Source: Enterobacter cloacae (GTDB lineage Bacteria > Pseudomonadota > Gammaproteobacteria > Enterobacterales > Enterobacteriaceae). From it: DNA of 64,000 bases. Below the pieces are notes generated by a model. The model did not search any database. It saw only the letters and a program-made list of their open reading frames with translations, and was not told the DNA's origin. Where the stretch lies: positions 1,674,001 to 1,738,000 of the forward strand of contig AP022133.1 of the NCBI GenBank assembly GCA_014169315.1. The letters run 5' to 3'. The translations under genes were made by a program, and so were the position numbers. Shown here piece by piece: positions 53,537-64,000 of this stretch (the first letter of the stretch is position 1; every line of letters begins with the position of its first letter).

Positions 53537-54466
53537 ATGACGCAATTTGCTTTTGTGTTCCCGGGCCAGGGCTCTCAAACCGTTGGGATGTTGTCTGAAA
53601 TGGCAGCAAACTATCCGGTAATCGAAGAGACTTTCCGTGAAGCTTCCGATGCGCTGGGTTATGATCTGTGGGCGTTGACCCAGCAGGGCCCAGCCGAAGA
53701 GCTGAACAAAACCTGGCAGACTCAGCCAGCACTGCTGACCGCATCCGTTGCGCTGTGGCGTGCATGGCAGCAGCAGGGCGGTAAAACGCCAGCGCTGCTC
53801 GCGGGTCACAGCCTGGGTGAATACTCTGCGCTGGTATGTGCAGGTGTGATCGCCTTTGCTGATGCAGTACGTCTGGTCGAACTGCGTGGTAAATTCATGC
53901 AGGAAGCGGTGCCAGAAGGAACGGGTGGCATGTCTGCCATCATCGGTCTGGATGATGCCTCTATTGCGAAAGCATGTGAAGAATCAGCCGAAGGCCAGGT
54001 GGTTTCTCCGGTTAACTTCAACTCGCCGGGCCAGGTGGTTATCGCGGGCCATAAAGAAGCGGTTGAACGTGCAGGTGCCGCCTGTAAAGCTGCAGGTGCG
54101 AAGCGTGCTCTGCCGCTGCCAGTGAGCGTTCCATCTCATTGCGCGCTGATGAAACCAGCAGCCGACAAACTGGCCATTGAACTGGAAAAAATTGTCTTTA
54201 ACGCACCGACGATTTCCGTTGTGAACAACGTCGATGTGAAATGCGAAACCGCGCCGGAAGCTATCCGTAACGCGCTGGTTCGCCAGCTTTATAGCCCGGT
54301 ACAGTGGACCAAAACCGTTGAGTTTATGGCGTCACAGGGCGTTGAGCATCTGTATGAAGTTGGTCCAGGTAAAGTCCTCACCGGTCTGACAAAACGTATT
54401 GTTGACACCCTGACTGCCTCGGCGATTAACGAGCCGGAAGCGATGTCAGCGGCACTCTCGCAATAA
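53537..54466 (+). CDS. fabD: Malonyl-CoA-ACP transacylase
   Basis: Loads malonate on ACP. Protein of 309 residues, same length as E. coli, with the nucleophile Ser92 in the GHSLGE elbow, the substrate-site QGSQ (11-14) and His near 201 in VPSHCALM. Starts 15 bp after fabH behind AATAAGGAT. Confidence 0.97.
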   Translation: MTQFAFVFPGQGSQTVGMLSEMAANYPVIEETFREASDALGYDLWALTQQGPAEELNKTWQTQPALLTASVALWRAWQQQGGKTPALLAGHSLGEYSALVCAGVIAFADAVRLVELRGKFMQEAVPEGTGGMSAIIGLDDASIAKACEESAEGQVVSPVNFNSPGQVVIAGHKEAVERAGAACKAAGAKRALPLPVSVPSHCALMKPAADKLAIELEKIVFNAPTISVVNNVDVKCETAPEAIRNALVRQLYSPVQWTKTVEFMASQGVEHLYEVGPGKVLTGLTKRIVDTLTASAINEPEAMSAALSQ

Positions 54467-54478
54467 AAGAGGAATACC

Positions 54479-55213
54479 ATGAGTTTTGAAGGAAAAATCG
54501 CACTGGTCACCGGCGCAAGCCGTGGTATCGGGCGTGCAATTGCTGAAACACTGGTTGCGCGCGGCGCGAAAGTGATTGGTACAGCGACCAGCGAGAATGG
54601 CGCTAAAGCCATCAGCGAATATCTGGGTGCGAACGGTAAAGGTCTGGTACTGAATGTGACTGAACCTGCATCTATCGAATCTGTTCTGGAAAATATTCGC
54701 GCAGAGTTTGGCGAAGTGGACATTCTGGTAAATAATGCCGGGATCACGCGCGACAACCTGTTGATGCGAATGAAAGACGACGAGTGGAACGATATTATCG
54801 AAACCAATCTGTCATCTGTATTCCGTCTGTCAAAAGCGGTAATGCGCGCTATGATGAAAAAGCGTCATGGTCGTATTATCACTGTTGGTTCTGTGGTTGG
54901 TACCATGGGAAATGCTGGTCAGGCTAACTACGCTGCGGCGAAAGCGGGTCTGATCGGTTTCAGTAAGTCGCTGGCGCGTGAAGTCGCGTCACGCGGTATT
55001 ACTGTAAACGTTGTTGCTCCGGGCTTTATTGAAACGGACATGACGCGTGCGCTGACCGATGATCAGCGTGCGGGTACGTTGGCGGCAGTTCCGGCGGGTC
55101 GTCTTGGCGACCCTAAAGAAATCGCCAGCGCGGTTGCATTTTTAGCCTCTGACGAAGCGGGTTACATCACTGGTGAAACCCTCCACGTCAACGGCGGAAT
55201 GTACATGGTTTAA
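54479..55213 (+). CDS. fabG: 3-oxoacyl-ACP reductase
   Basis: NADPH-dependent ketoreductase of fatty-acid synthesis, 244 residues as in E. coli. Short-chain dehydrogenase motifs: TGASRGIG at 11-18, NNAG near 86, catalytic Ser near 138 and Tyr151-x3-Lys155 in GQANYAAAKAG. Followed by the 154-bp acpP control region. Confidence 0.97.
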   Translation: MSFEGKIALVTGASRGIGRAIAETLVARGAKVIGTATSENGAKAISEYLGANGKGLVLNVTEPASIESVLENIRAEFGEVDILVNNAGITRDNLLMRMKDDEWNDIIETNLSSVFRLSKAVMRAMMKKRHGRIITVGSVVGTMGNAGQANYAAAKAGLIGFSKSLAREVASRGITVNVVAPGFIETDMTRALTDDQRAGTLAAVPAGRLGDPKEIASAVAFLASDEAGYITGETLHVNGGMYMV

Positions 55214-55214
55214 T

Positions 55215-55273
55215 CACGATCGAAAATATTTGCGTTATTAGGGCGAATGGCCTCAAAATAACGTAAAATCGTG
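55215..55273. repeat. Nested inverted repeat between fabG and acpP
   Basis: CACGAT (55215-55220) pairs with ATCGTG (55268-55273) and, inside it, CGTTATT (55233-55239) pairs with AATAACG (55257-55263). There is no T-run directly after. May partly terminate fabG RNA or act as a processing site. Confidence 0.6.
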
Positions 55274-55290
55274 GTAAGACCTGCCGGGAT

Positions 55291-55322
55291 TTAGTTGCAA
55301 ATTTTTCAACATTTTATACACT
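55291..55322 (+). promoter_or_regulatory. acpP promoter region
   Basis: TTAGTTGCAA and TTTTATACA, with the intervening AT-rich spacer, are nearly identical to the E. coli acpP promoter as I recall it. TATACA is at 55315-55320. ACP is among the most abundant proteins, which fits a dedicated promoter. Confidence 0.55.
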
Positions 55323-55367
55323 ACGAAAACCATCGCGAAAGCGAGTTTTGATAGGAAATTTAAGAGT

Positions 55368-55604
55368 ATGAGCACTATCGAAGAACGCGTTAAGAAAATT
55401 ATTGGCGAACAGCTGGGCGTTAAGCAGGAAGAAGTTGTGAACTCCGCTTCCTTCGTTGAAGACCTGGGCGCAGATTCTCTTGACACCGTTGAGCTGGTAA
55501 TGGCTCTGGAAGAAGAGTTTGATACTGAGATTCCGGACGAAGAAGCTGAGAAAATCACCACCGTTCAGGCTGCCATTGATTACATCAACGGTCACCAGGC
55601 GTAA
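55368..55604 (+). CDS. acpP: Acyl carrier protein
   Basis: Seventy-eight residues, sequence essentially that of E. coli AcpP. Phosphopantetheine attaches at Ser37 (Ser36 after Met removal) in [18 protein letters not shown]. Highly acidic. Start ATG follows TTTAAGAGT. It is flanked by its own promoter and terminator, so it can be expressed far above the neighbouring fab genes. Confidence 0.98.
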   Translation: MSTIEERVKKIIGEQLGVKQEEVVNSASFVEDLGADSLDTVELVMALEEEFDTEIPDEEAEKITTVQAAIDYINGHQA

Positions 55605-55615
55605 GTGAACATCTC

Positions 55616-55643
55616 CAGGCGGTCATTCGACCGCCTGAGTTTT
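55616..55643 (+). terminator. Terminator after acpP
   Basis: CAGGCGGTC-ATTC-GACCGCCTG stem followed by AGTTTT and more T. Read-through would feed fabF. Confidence 0.8.
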
Positions 55644-55654
55644 ATCTTTTTTAG

Positions 55655-56938
<1,284 letters not shown>

Positions 56939-56960
56939 GTCTGGCTGCCCGATGGCTATC

Positions 56961-56989
56961 AAAAAAGGTCCGCTTGTCGGACCTTTTTT
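56961..56989 (+). terminator. Terminator after fabF
   Basis: AAAAAAGGTCCG-CTTG-TCGGACCTTTTTT stem and T-run. Confidence 0.92.
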
Positions 56990-57059
56990 ATTAGGTCTTT
57001 TCTTCTTGTCGGGTGTACGACATCCTGCCAGACTGAACCCCCACGCATAAGGAGCCACC

Positions 57060-57869
57060 ATGTTTTTAATCAATGGCCTTGAGCTAGATTCTCTGCCTGC
57101 CAGCGACAGAGCAACTCAGTTTGGTGATGGCTGCTTTACGACGGCGCGCATTCTTGACGGGGATGTATGCCTGCTTGATGCGCATATCCGCCGCCTGCAA
57201 AATGCCTGTGAAACCTTGCTGATCCCATTTACACAGTGGGATACGCTGCGGCACGAAATGTGCCAGCTGGCGTCAGGGAAGAGCAGCGGGGTACTCAAAG
57301 TGCTTATCAGTCGCGGCAGCGGGGGGCGGGGCTACAGTGGAGCCCGTTGCGAACATCCGACACGGATCCTGTCGGTTTCCGCGTACCCTGCCCATTACGA
57401 ACGCTGGCGTAAAGAGGGCGTTACCCTGACGCTTAGCCCGGTACGTCTGGGGCGAAACCCAATGCTTGCCGGTATTAAACACCTCAACCGCCTGGAACAG
57501 GTGCTTATCCGTACTCATCTTGAGCAGACGGACGCTGATGAGGCGCTGGTTCTTGACAGCGAAGGGTTCATTACGGAATGCTGTGCGGCTAATTTACTCT
57601 GGCGGCAGGGTCGTGATGTTTTCACGCCTTCACTGGAGCAGGCCGGTGTGAACGGCATCATGCGTCAGTTTTGCTTACAGCACCTGGCACACTCGGGCTT
57701 TCGTGTTGTCGAAGTGAGTGCGAGGGAAGAGGCGCTGCAGAAAGCTGATGAAATGATTATCTGCAATGCGCTGATGCCTGTTGTGCCCGTACGCGCTTAT
57801 GGCCAACTCCACCTGCCATCGCGCGAGCTGTTTCAGTTTTTAGCCCCGATATGTGAGCAAACCAGATAG
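57060..57869 (+). CDS. pabC: Aminodeoxychorismate lyase
   Basis: PLP enzyme of 269 residues, same length as E. coli PabC, that releases p-aminobenzoate from aminodeoxychorismate for folate. Fold IV motifs: [16 protein letters not shown], the PLP lysine Lys140 in [14 protein letters not shown], and [16 protein letters not shown]. Its start follows AAGGAGCC. The gene leads into mltG 2 bp later. Confidence 0.95.
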   Translation: MFLINGLELDSLPASDRATQFGDGCFTTARILDGDVCLLDAHIRRLQNACETLLIPFTQWDTLRHEMCQLASGKSSGVLKVLISRGSGGRGYSGARCEHPTRILSVSAYPAHYERWRKEGVTLTLSPVRLGRNPMLAGIKHLNRLEQVLIRTHLEQTDADEALVLDSEGFITECCAANLLWRQGRDVFTPSLEQAGVNGIMRQFCLQHLAHSGFRVVEVSAREEALQKADEMIICNALMPVVPVRAYGQLHLPSRELFQFLAPICEQTR

Positions 57870-57871
57870 TC

Positions 57872-58894
57872 ATGAAGAAAATGTTGCGCTTTGTTCTCCT
57901 CCTTGTCGTTACGCTGGGTATTGCTGGCGGAGCAGGAGTGTGGAAGGTTCGCCAGCTGGCGGACAGTAAAATCCTGATTAAAGACGAGATGATTTTTACC
58001 CTTAAAGCGGGTACCGGGCGGCAGGCGCTGGGTGAGCAGCTTTATGGCGATAAGATCATTAACCGCCCGCGCGTATTCCAGTGGTTACTGCGTGTTGAAC
58101 CTGCGCTGTCCCACTTCAAAGCCGGGACTTATCGCTTCACCCCGGGAATGACCGTCAGGGAGATGCTGCTGTTGCTGGAAAGTGGCAAAGAGGCACAGTT
58201 CCCGCTGCGTTTTGTTGAAGGTATGCGCCTGAGCGATTACCTCAAACAACTGCGCGATGCTCCGTATATTAAGCATACCCTGAAAGATGACCGCTACCAG
58301 ACGGTGGCTGAGGTACTGAAATTCGAACATCCTGAGTGGGTAGAAGGCTGGTTCTGGCCAGATACCTGGATGTATACGGCAGGTACCACTGATGTTGCCA
58401 TTCTGAAGCGGGCGCACAAAAAAATGGTCGCGGCGGTCGGGGCGGCCTGGGAAGGGCGCATCGATGGGTTGCCGTATAAAGATCAAAATCAGTTTGTTAC
58501 GATGGCCTCGATCATCGAGAAAGAGACGGCCGTTGCCGCAGAGCGCGACCAGGTGGCGTCGGTCTTTATCAACCGTTTGCGCATCGGCATGCGCCTGCAA
58601 ACCGACCCTACCGTGATTTACGGCATGGGAGAGGGTTATAACGGTAAGATATCCAGAAAAGATCTGGAGACACCAACGGCGTATAATACTTACGTGATTA
58701 GTGGTTTACCGCCGGGCCCGATTGCGACCCCGAGCGAAGCATCGCTTCAGGCTGCCGCGCACCCGGCAAAAACACCGTATCTCTATTTTGTGGCTGATGG
58801 AAAAGGTGGTCATACCTTTAACACCAACCTTGCCAGCCATAATCGCTCTGTTCAGGACTATCTGAAGGCACTTAAGGAAAAAAATGCGCAGTAA
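57872..58894 (+). CDS. mltG: Endolytic murein transglycosylase MltG
   Basis: Inner-membrane lytic transglycosylase of 340 residues (E. coli YceG 340) that cuts nascent glycan strands. One N-terminal membrane segment ([18 protein letters not shown]), a LysM-like region, then the YceG domain with catalytic Glu in [27 protein letters not shown] (about 218) and [12 protein letters not shown]. Overlaps tmk by 11 bp. Confidence 0.95.
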   Translation: MKKMLRFVLLLVVTLGIAGGAGVWKVRQLADSKILIKDEMIFTLKAGTGRQALGEQLYGDKIINRPRVFQWLLRVEPALSHFKAGTYRFTPGMTVREMLLLLESGKEAQFPLRFVEGMRLSDYLKQLRDAPYIKHTLKDDRYQTVAEVLKFEHPEWVEGWFWPDTWMYTAGTTDVAILKRAHKKMVAAVGAAWEGRIDGLPYKDQNQFVTMASIIEKETAVAAERDQVASVFINRLRIGMRLQTDPTVIYGMGEGYNGKISRKDLETPTAYNTYVISGLPPGPIATPSEASLQAAAHPAKTPYLYFVADGKGGHTFNTNLASHNRSVQDYLKALKEKNAQ

Positions 58895-59525
58895 ATACAT
58901 TGTCATTGAGGGACTCGAAGGGGCAGGTAAAACCACCGCCCGCAACGTGGTCGTTGAGACGCTGAAATCGCATGGTATTGCGGATATGGTGTTCACCCGT
59001 GAGCCGGGCGGCACGCAGCTGGCTGAAAAACTGCGTAGTCTGGTGCTGGATATCAAATCCGTAGGCGACGAAGTTATCACCGACAAAGCCGAAGTGCTGA
59101 TGTTCTATGCTGCGCGTGTGCAGCTGGTGGAGACAGTGATCAAACCCGCGCTGACCGAAGGTAAGTGGGTCATTGGCGATCGCCACGATCTGTCTACCCA
59201 GGCTTATCAGGGTGGTGGTCGCGGTATTGACCAGACGATGCTCGCAACGCTGCGTGATGTGGTGCTCGGTGATTTCCGCCCCGATCTGACGCTCTATCTG
59301 GACGTAACGCCGGAAGTGGGGCTGAAGCGCGCACGTGCGCGTGGTGAACTGGATCGCATTGAGCAAGAGTCATTCGATTTCTTTAACCGTACTCGTGCGC
59401 GTTATCTTGAACTGGCCGGACAGGACAGCACAATTCGTACCATTGATGCAACGCAATCCCTTGAGGTTGTCACTCGTTCCATTCAGGAAACCGTCGCGCA
59501 ATGGCTACAGGAACAACAGGCATGA
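58884..59525 (+). CDS. tmk: Thymidylate kinase
   Basis: dTMP kinase of 213 residues, same length as E. coli. P-loop GLEGAGKTT at 10-18, the DRY-like [17 protein letters not shown] segment and the LID-region arginines in [14 protein letters not shown] place it in type II. Its stop overlaps the holB start (ATGA). Confidence 0.96.
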   Translation: MRSKYIVIEGLEGAGKTTARNVVVETLKSHGIADMVFTREPGGTQLAEKLRSLVLDIKSVGDEVITDKAEVLMFYAARVQLVETVIKPALTEGKWVIGDRHDLSTQAYQGGGRGIDQTMLATLRDVVLGDFRPDLTLYLDVTPEVGLKRARARGELDRIEQESFDFFNRTRARYLELAGQDSTIRTIDATQSLEVVTRSIQETVAQWLQEQQA

Positions 59526-60526
59526 AATGGTATCCGTGGTTGCGCCCGCACTTTGAACAGCTGGTCAACAGCTATCAGGGCGGTCGGGGGCATCATGCGT
59601 TACTGATTCAGGCATTGCCGGGTATGGGCGATGATGCGTTGATTTACGCCATCACCCGTTTTCTGATGTGCCAACAGCCGGAAGGACACAAAAGCTGTGG
59701 CAAATGCCGTGGCTGCCAGCTGATGCAGGCCGGTACACATCCTGACTATTACACACTTGAACCTGAGAAAGGTAAAAGTACGCTCGGTATTGACGCTGTG
59801 CGTGAAGTTAGCGAAAAATTGTACGAACACGCGCGACTCAACGGGGCAAAAGTCATCTGGCTGAAAGATGCGGCACTGCTTACCGAAGCAGCCGCTAACG
59901 CACTGTTGAAAACGCTGGAAGAACCGCCGGAAAAAACCTGGTTCTTCCTGTCATGCCGTGAGCCGGGCAGATTGCTGGCCACGCTACGCAGCCGCTGTCG
60001 CCTTCATCACCTCGCAGTGCCTCAGGAATCGTGGGCGCTTAGCTGGCTGGAACGGGAAGTGACAACGTCACAAGACGTGGCGCTCTCTGCACTACGCCTG
60101 TGCGGTGGCGCACCGGCTGCAGCTCTGGCGATGCTGCAACCGGATGTCTGGTCACAGCGTGAGGCGCTCTGCCAGGCTGTCGAATCTTCACTGAATAGCC
60201 GCGACTGGTTGAGCCTGCTGCCTGTACTCAATAGCGATCAGGTTACCGAGCGTCTGCACTGGCTGGCCTCCTTACTCCTTGATGCGTTCAAGATCCAGCA
60301 AGGGGCGACGTTGTTGACTAACCCTGATGCCTGGCCGCTGGTGAACACCCTGGCGAACGCTCTGTCAGGCACGTCCCTGCGCGCTATCCTCCATGACGTT
60401 TGTCAGAGCCGCGAACAACTTTTGGCCGTCACGGGTCTCAATCGAGAGCTTTTACTGACCGACCAGTTACTGCGTATTGAACATTACCTGCAACCGGGCG
60501 TGATACCGCCCGTTTCCCATCTCTGA
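59522..60526 (+). CDS. holB: DNA polymerase III delta' subunit
   Basis: Clamp-loader subunit of 334 residues, same length as E. coli HolB. Begins [30 protein letters not shown]; it has a zinc finger (CGKCRGCQ) and the SRC-type arginine motif [10 protein letters not shown], but no functional P-loop, as expected for delta'. It starts within the tmk stop codon; a longer frame from 59501 is excluded by that overlap. Confidence 0.95.
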   Translation: MKWYPWLRPHFEQLVNSYQGGRGHHALLIQALPGMGDDALIYAITRFLMCQQPEGHKSCGKCRGCQLMQAGTHPDYYTLEPEKGKSTLGIDAVREVSEKLYEHARLNGAKVIWLKDAALLTEAAANALLKTLEEPPEKTWFFLSCREPGRLLATLRSRCRLHHLAVPQESWALSWLEREVTTSQDVALSALRLCGGAPAAALAMLQPDVWSQREALCQAVESSLNSRDWLSLLPVLNSDQVTERLHWLASLLLDAFKIQQGATLLTNPDAWPLVNTLANALSGTSLRAILHDVCQSREQLLAVTGLNRELLLTDQLLRIEHYLQPGVIPPVSHL

Positions 60527-60536
60527 GAGAGACATT

Positions 60537-61331
60537 ATGTTTTTAGTCGACTCACACTGCCATCTCGATGGCCTGGATTATCAATCCCTGCATAAAAACG
60601 TGGACGATGTACTGGCAAAAGCCGCTGCCCGTGATGTGAAATTTTGCCTGGCTGTAGCAACGACGCTACCGGGTTACCGCACCATGCGTGAGCTGGTGGG
60701 CGTTCGCGATAACGTCGTGTTCTCCTGCGGTGTGCATCCGCTGAATCAGGATGAAGAGTACGACGTTGAAGAGTTACGTCGTCTGGCTGCGGAAGAGGGC
60801 GTGGTGGCGCTGGGGGAGACCGGGCTGGATTATTATTACACGCCGGAAACAAAACCACGCCAGCAGGAATCGTTCCGTCACCACATTCGCATTGGTCGCG
60901 AGCTGAACAAGCCAGTTATTGTCCATACCCGTGATGCGCGTGCGGATACGCTGGCGATCCTCAGGGAAGAAAAAGTGACGGATTGCGGTGGCGTACTACA
61001 CTGTTTCACAGAGGACAGAGAAACGGCGGGTAAGCTGCTTGATTTGGGGTTTTATATCTCGTTTTCGGGGATCGTTACGTTCCGCAACGCAGAACAACTG
61101 CGTGATGCCGCGCGTTATGTTCCTCTCGATCGTATTCTGGTGGAGACAGACTCTCCTTACCTGGCACCGGTACCGCACCGCGGTAAAGAAAACCAGCCAG
61201 CCATGACGAGAGATGTGGCTGAGTATATGGCCGTTCTGAAGGGGGTTAGCATCGATGAGCTGGCTCGCACCACAACGGAAAACTTCGCAATGCTGTTCCA
61301 CATTGATCCCGCCCGCCTGCAATCTGTTTGA
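60537..61331 (+). CDS. ycfH: TatD-family metal-dependent hydrolase YcfH
   Basis: TatD-family protein of 264 residues (E. coli YcfH 265), probably a metal-dependent deoxyribonuclease. Metal ligands: HCH in VDSHCHLDG, Glu in ALGETGLDYYY, His in VIVHTRDA, His in LHCFTED and Asp in VETDSPYLAP. Last gene of the pabC-mltG-tmk-holB-ycfH run, 10 bp after holB. Confidence 0.93.
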   Translation: MFLVDSHCHLDGLDYQSLHKNVDDVLAKAAARDVKFCLAVATTLPGYRTMRELVGVRDNVVFSCGVHPLNQDEEYDVEELRRLAAEEGVVALGETGLDYYYTPETKPRQQESFRHHIRIGRELNKPVIVHTRDARADTLAILREEKVTDCGGVLHCFTEDRETAGKLLDLGFYISFSGIVTFRNAEQLRDAARYVPLDRILVETDSPYLAPVPHRGKENQPAMTRDVAEYMAVLKGVSIDELARTTTENFAMLFHIDPARLQSV

Positions 61332-61381
61332 TACACCTGTTTTTTTTAGGCTCGTAATTAATAAACAAAGCGAGTAAAGTT

Positions 61382-61416
61382 CACCGCCTCATTTGGGGCG
61401 GTGATGGTGTTTTTAG
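61382..61416 (+). terminator. Terminator after ycfH
   Basis: CACCGCC-TCATTTGG-GGCGGTG stem followed by ATGGTGTTTTT. Confidence 0.7.
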
Positions 61417-61467
61417 ACACATCCAGAAATGCTTTTTGTAAATGTCTGAAAGTTTTTTGGCCGCCTT

Positions 61468-61532
61468 AAGCTGAAACGTGATAGCCGTCAAACAAACTCA
61501 GAGGGATTTATTTTACTCTGTGTAATAAATAA
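61468..61532 (+). promoter_or_regulatory. ptsG control region: CRP-type and Mlc-type sites
   Basis: AACGTGATAGCCGTCAAACA (about 61477-61496) corresponds to the CRP site and TTTATTTTACTCTGTGTAAT (starting 61507) to the Mlc operator/P1 region of E. coli ptsG; both are almost identical to the E. coli sequence as I recall it. Glucose induction through Mlc and cAMP-CRP activation are therefore expected. Confidence 0.75.
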
Positions 61533-61591
61533 AGGGCGCTTAGATGTCCCGTCCACGGCACGGTACTCCCCCCGGGCCAATGCGTGAAAGC

Positions 61592-61629
61592 GTAAAAAAA
61601 AGCACAAATACTCAGGAGCACTCTCAATT
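61592..61629 (+). promoter_or_regulatory. ptsG leader with SgrS pairing site
   Basis: AAAAAAAAGCAC then ACTCAGGAGCACTCTCAATT, ending at the ATG, keeps the E. coli segment paired by the sugar-phosphate-stress RNA SgrS; it includes the ribosome site AGGAG. Confidence 0.75.
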
Positions 61630-63063
61630 ATGTTTAAGAATGCATTTGCTAACCTGCAAAAGGTCGGTAAATCGCTGATGCTACCAGTATCCGTACTGCC
61701 TATCGCAGGTATTCTGCTGGGTGTCGGTTCTGCTAACTTCAGCTGGCTGCCAGCCGTAGTTTCTCATGTGATGGCCGAAGCAGGCGGCTCAGTTTTTGCT
61801 AACATGCCGCTGATCTTCGCTATCGGTGTTGCTCTGGGCTTCACCAATAACGACGGTGTATCTGCTCTGGCTTCAGTGGTTGCCTACGGCATCATGGTGA
61901 AAACTATGGCTGTGGTTGCGCCGCTGGTTCTGCATTTACCTGCTGAAGAGATCGCAGCGAAACACCTGGCAGACACCGGTGTTCTGGGCGGTATCATCTC
62001 CGGTGCGATTGCAGCGTATATGTTCAACCGCTTCTATCGCATCAAGCTGCCTGAGTATCTGGGCTTCTTCGCGGGCAAGCGTTTTGTTCCGATCATTTCT
62101 GGTCTGGCCGCGATTATTCTGGGCGTGCTCTTGTCCTTCATCTGGCCTCCAATTGGTTCTGCGATCCAGGCATTCTCCCAGTGGGCTGCTTACCAGAACC
62201 CGGTTGTGGCGTTCGGTATCTACGGCTTCGTTGAACGCTGCCTGGTACCATTCGGTCTGCACCACATCTGGAACGTTCCATTCCAGATGCAGATTGGTGA
62301 ATTCACCAACGCCGCAGGTCAGGTGTTCCACGGTGATATCCCACGTTATATGGCAGGTGACCCAACTGCAGGCAAACTGTCTGGTGGTTTCCTGTTCAAA
62401 ATGTACGGTCTGCCAGCCGCTGCAATTGCAATCTGGCACTCTGCTAAACCAGAGAACCGTGCAAAAGTGGGCGGTATCATGATCTCCGCAGCGTTGACCT
62501 CGTTCCTGACCGGTATCACCGAGCCGATCGAGTTCTCCTTCATGTTCGTTGCGCCGATCCTGTACGTTATCCACGCAGTTCTGGCAGGTCTGGCATTCCC
62601 AATCTGTATTCTGCTGGGTATGCGTGACGGTACGTCCTTCTCTCACGGCCTGATCGACTTCATCGTTCTGTCCGGTAACAGCAGCAAACTGTGGCTGTTC
62701 CCAGTGGTTGGTGCGTGCTACGCCGTTCTGTACTACACCATCTTCCGTGTGCTGATCAAAGCACTGGACCTGAAAACACCAGGTCGTGAAGATGCGTCAG
62801 AAGACAGCAAAGCTGGCGTGACCAGCGAAATGGCTCCGGCTCTGGTTGCCGCGTTCGGTGGTAAAGAAAACATCACTAACCTGGACGCGTGTATCACTCG
62901 TCTGCGTGTGAGTGTTGCCGACGTTGCGAAAGTAGACCAGCCTGGTCTGAAAAAACTGGGCGCAGCGGGCGTCGTAGTGGCTGGTTCTGGTGTTCAGGCA
63001 ATCTTCGGTACGAAATCCGATAACCTGAAAACCGAAATGGATGAATACATCCGCAGCAACTAA
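61630..63063 (+). CDS. ptsG: PTS glucose-specific EIICB component
   Basis: Glucose permease of 477 residues, same length as E. coli PtsG. Domain IIC (1-~385) has about ten membrane segments, the substrate-site block [10 protein letters not shown] and the [12 protein letters not shown] motif. Domain IIB at the C-terminus has the phosphorylated Cys421 in [13 protein letters not shown]. Works with the soluble EIIA-Glc encoded elsewhere. The terminator follows 20 bp downstream; fhuE, next in E. coli, is absent. Confidence 0.97.
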   Translation: MFKNAFANLQKVGKSLMLPVSVLPIAGILLGVGSANFSWLPAVVSHVMAEAGGSVFANMPLIFAIGVALGFTNNDGVSALASVVAYGIMVKTMAVVAPLVLHLPAEEIAAKHLADTGVLGGIISGAIAAYMFNRFYRIKLPEYLGFFAGKRFVPIISGLAAIILGVLLSFIWPPIGSAIQAFSQWAAYQNPVVAFGIYGFVERCLVPFGLHHIWNVPFQMQIGEFTNAAGQVFHGDIPRYMAGDPTAGKLSGGFLFKMYGLPAAAIAIWHSAKPENRAKVGGIMISAALTSFLTGITEPIEFSFMFVAPILYVIHAVLAGLAFPICILLGMRDGTSFSHGLIDFIVLSGNSSKLWLFPVVGACYAVLYYTIFRVLIKALDLKTPGREDASEDSKAGVTSEMAPALVAAFGGKENITNLDACITRLRVSVADVAKVDQPGLKKLGAAGVVVAGSGVQAIFGTKSDNLKTEMDEYIRSN

Positions 63064-63082
63064 GTTGTGATCTGGGGAGACT

Positions 63083-63109
63083 AAGGCAGCCGAATGGCTG
63101 CCTTTTTTA
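63083..63109 (+). terminator. Terminator after ptsG
   Basis: AAGGCAGCC-GAAT-GGCTGCCTT stem followed by TTTTT. Confidence 0.9.
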
Positions 63110-63327
63110 TATGTGGAGCGGATGAAACGCCACCGTAAAAAATGAAACAGGTGTCTGAGTGGTTACTCTCCAGCCAGCTGGTCAGCAATAAGGAAAGAAA
63201 TCGAGGGAGAAGGTTGAAAGGGCAGGAGAAATTCGCTCATACTCTTGAGTTATGTCACACAGTAATACAGACATTGTGTGTTAACAGCGGACGCACCACG
63301 CCAGATTAAACAAAAAAGGAACAGGTC

Positions 63328-63687
63328 ATGGCTGAAGAAACTATTTTCAGTAAAATTATCCGCCGCGAAATCCCGTCGGATATCGTCTATCAGGACGAGC
63401 TGGTGACGGCTTTCCGGGACATTTCACCTCAGGCACCGACACATATCCTTATTATTCCAAATATTCTGATTCCGACCATGAATGACGTAAAAACCGAGCA
63501 TGAAGTGGCATTAGGCCGTATGCTGACGGTGGCCGCGAAAATTGCTGAGCAGGAAGGGATTGCGGAAGACGGTTACCGTCTGATCATGAACTGTAATCGC
63601 CACGGTGGTCAGGAAGTTTATCATATTCATATGCATCTGCTGGGTGGTCGTCCCCTGGGGCCGATGCTGGCACACAAAGGTCTTTGA
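63328..63687 (+). CDS. hinT: Purine nucleoside phosphoramidase HinT
   Basis: HIT-family hydrolase of 119 residues, same length as E. coli HinT, acting on AMP-lysine and similar phosphoramidates. The histidine triad HIHMH (99-103) with nucleophile His101 is intact, preceded by NRHGGQEVY. The ribosome site AAAAAGGAACAGG precedes the ATG. ycfL starts 1 bp after its stop. Confidence 0.97.
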   Translation: MAEETIFSKIIRREIPSDIVYQDELVTAFRDISPQAPTHILIIPNILIPTMNDVKTEHEVALGRMLTVAAKIAEQEGIAEDGYRLIMNCNRHGGQEVYHIHMHLLGGRPLGPMLAHKGL

Positions 63688-63688
63688 C

Positions 63689-64000
63689 ATGTTAAGAGGG
63701 CGTATTGTGGCGCTGGTAATGACAATGGTGATGGTCGGGTGCAGCGCGCGTCCGGCGATCCCGGTCAGTGATGAACAGACGCTGGTGATGGAATCTTCCG
63801 TGCTTGCTGCGGGTATCACGGCAGAGCAACCCGCGTTGACCATCAGTGAAATTCAGTCTTCTGCTTCCTCTACGCTCTTCAACGAAAGACATGAGCCGGT
63901 AACGGTGCACTACCGTTTTTACTGGTATGACGTAAGAGGCCTTGAAATGCACCCGCTTGAGGCGACGCGCAGCGTCACCATTCCGGCAAGGTCGTCAGTC
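63689..64000 (+). CDS. ycfL: YcfL lipoprotein, N-terminal part
   Basis: The frame is open to the window edge (104 codons; E. coli YcfL 125). Signal peptide with lipobox MVGC (Cys18), then IPVSDEQTLVMESSVLAAGI and NERHEPVTVHYRFYWYDVRGLEMHP, matching E. coli. DUF1425-type fold. Usually followed by lpoB, which activates PBP1b; that gene would lie beyond the window. It starts 1 bp after hinT, so both are likely in one operon. Confidence 0.9.
   Translation, partial: MLRGRIVALVMTMVMVGCSARPAIPVSDEQTLVMESSVLAAGITAEQPALTISEIQSSASSTLFNERHEPVTVHYRFYWYDVRGLEMHPLEATRSVTIPARSSV

Overview
The window is chromosomal core DNA of a member of the Enterobacteriaceae. Nearly every protein can be aligned from memory with an Escherichia coli K-12 counterpart, in the same order as the E. 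coli stretch from serX to ycfL. Departures from that order (no clsC after ymdB, no grxB between yceB and mdtH, no fhuE between ptsG and hinT, an added MFS transporter/LysR pair between flgL and rne, and a DltA/DltC-like pair left of serX) fit an Enterobacter/Lelliottia/Leclercia-type genome better than Escherichia or Salmonella. The species cannot be fixed from sequence reading alone.

Layout. 1-900: end of an adenylation-domain enzyme and its small carrier protein, closed by a terminator. 900-1815: three partial tandem copies of the 3' end and terminator of a tRNA-Ser(GGA) gene, then the intact gene with its promoter (minus strand). 1980-4930: ghrA, ycdX, ycdY, ycdZ. 4939-9384: complete curli locus (csgDEFG leftward, csgBAC rightward) around a 768-bp regulatory region. 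9550-10516: ymdA, ymdB. 10552-16021: osmoregulated periplasmic glucan genes opgC and opgGH. 16131-19157: yceK, msyB, mdtG, lpxL. 19381-25833: trhO, yceI, yceJ, solA, bssS, dinI, pyrC, yceB. 25958-31291: mdtH, rimJ, yceH, mviM, murJ. 31351-42884: flagellar rod/hook/ring cluster flgN-flgM-flgA and flgBCDEFGHIJKL. 42962-45224: MFS transporter and divergent LysR regulator. 45265-51447: rne, rluC, yceF, yceD, rpmF. 51527-56938: fatty-acid cluster plsX-fabH-fabD-fabG-acpP-fabF. 57060-61331: pabC, mltG, tmk, holB, tatD. 61630-64000: ptsG, hinT and the start of ycfL.

How it works together. Several envelope programmes sit side by side: curli assembly under CsgD, periplasmic glucans, lipid A acylation (lpxL), lipid II flipping (murJ), septal glycan cleavage (mltG) and the flagellar axis. 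Regulatory sites readable in the DNA support these assignments: an OmpR-like site and a CsgD box in the curli region, a LexA box before dinI, a PurR-like box and a pairing leader before pyrC, an FlhD4C2-type box between flgA and flgB, two sigma-28 promoters (flgM, flgK), and a conserved Mlc/CRP/SgrS control region before ptsG.

I did not find a convincing undescribed defence or mobile system. The items most worth a second look are the tRNA-Ser-derived tandem repeats, the truncated Dlt-like pair, two genes whose promoters predict leaderless or nearly leaderless mRNAs (ycdZ, yceD), the gene losses relative to E. coli, and the LysR operator that overlaps its own start codon.
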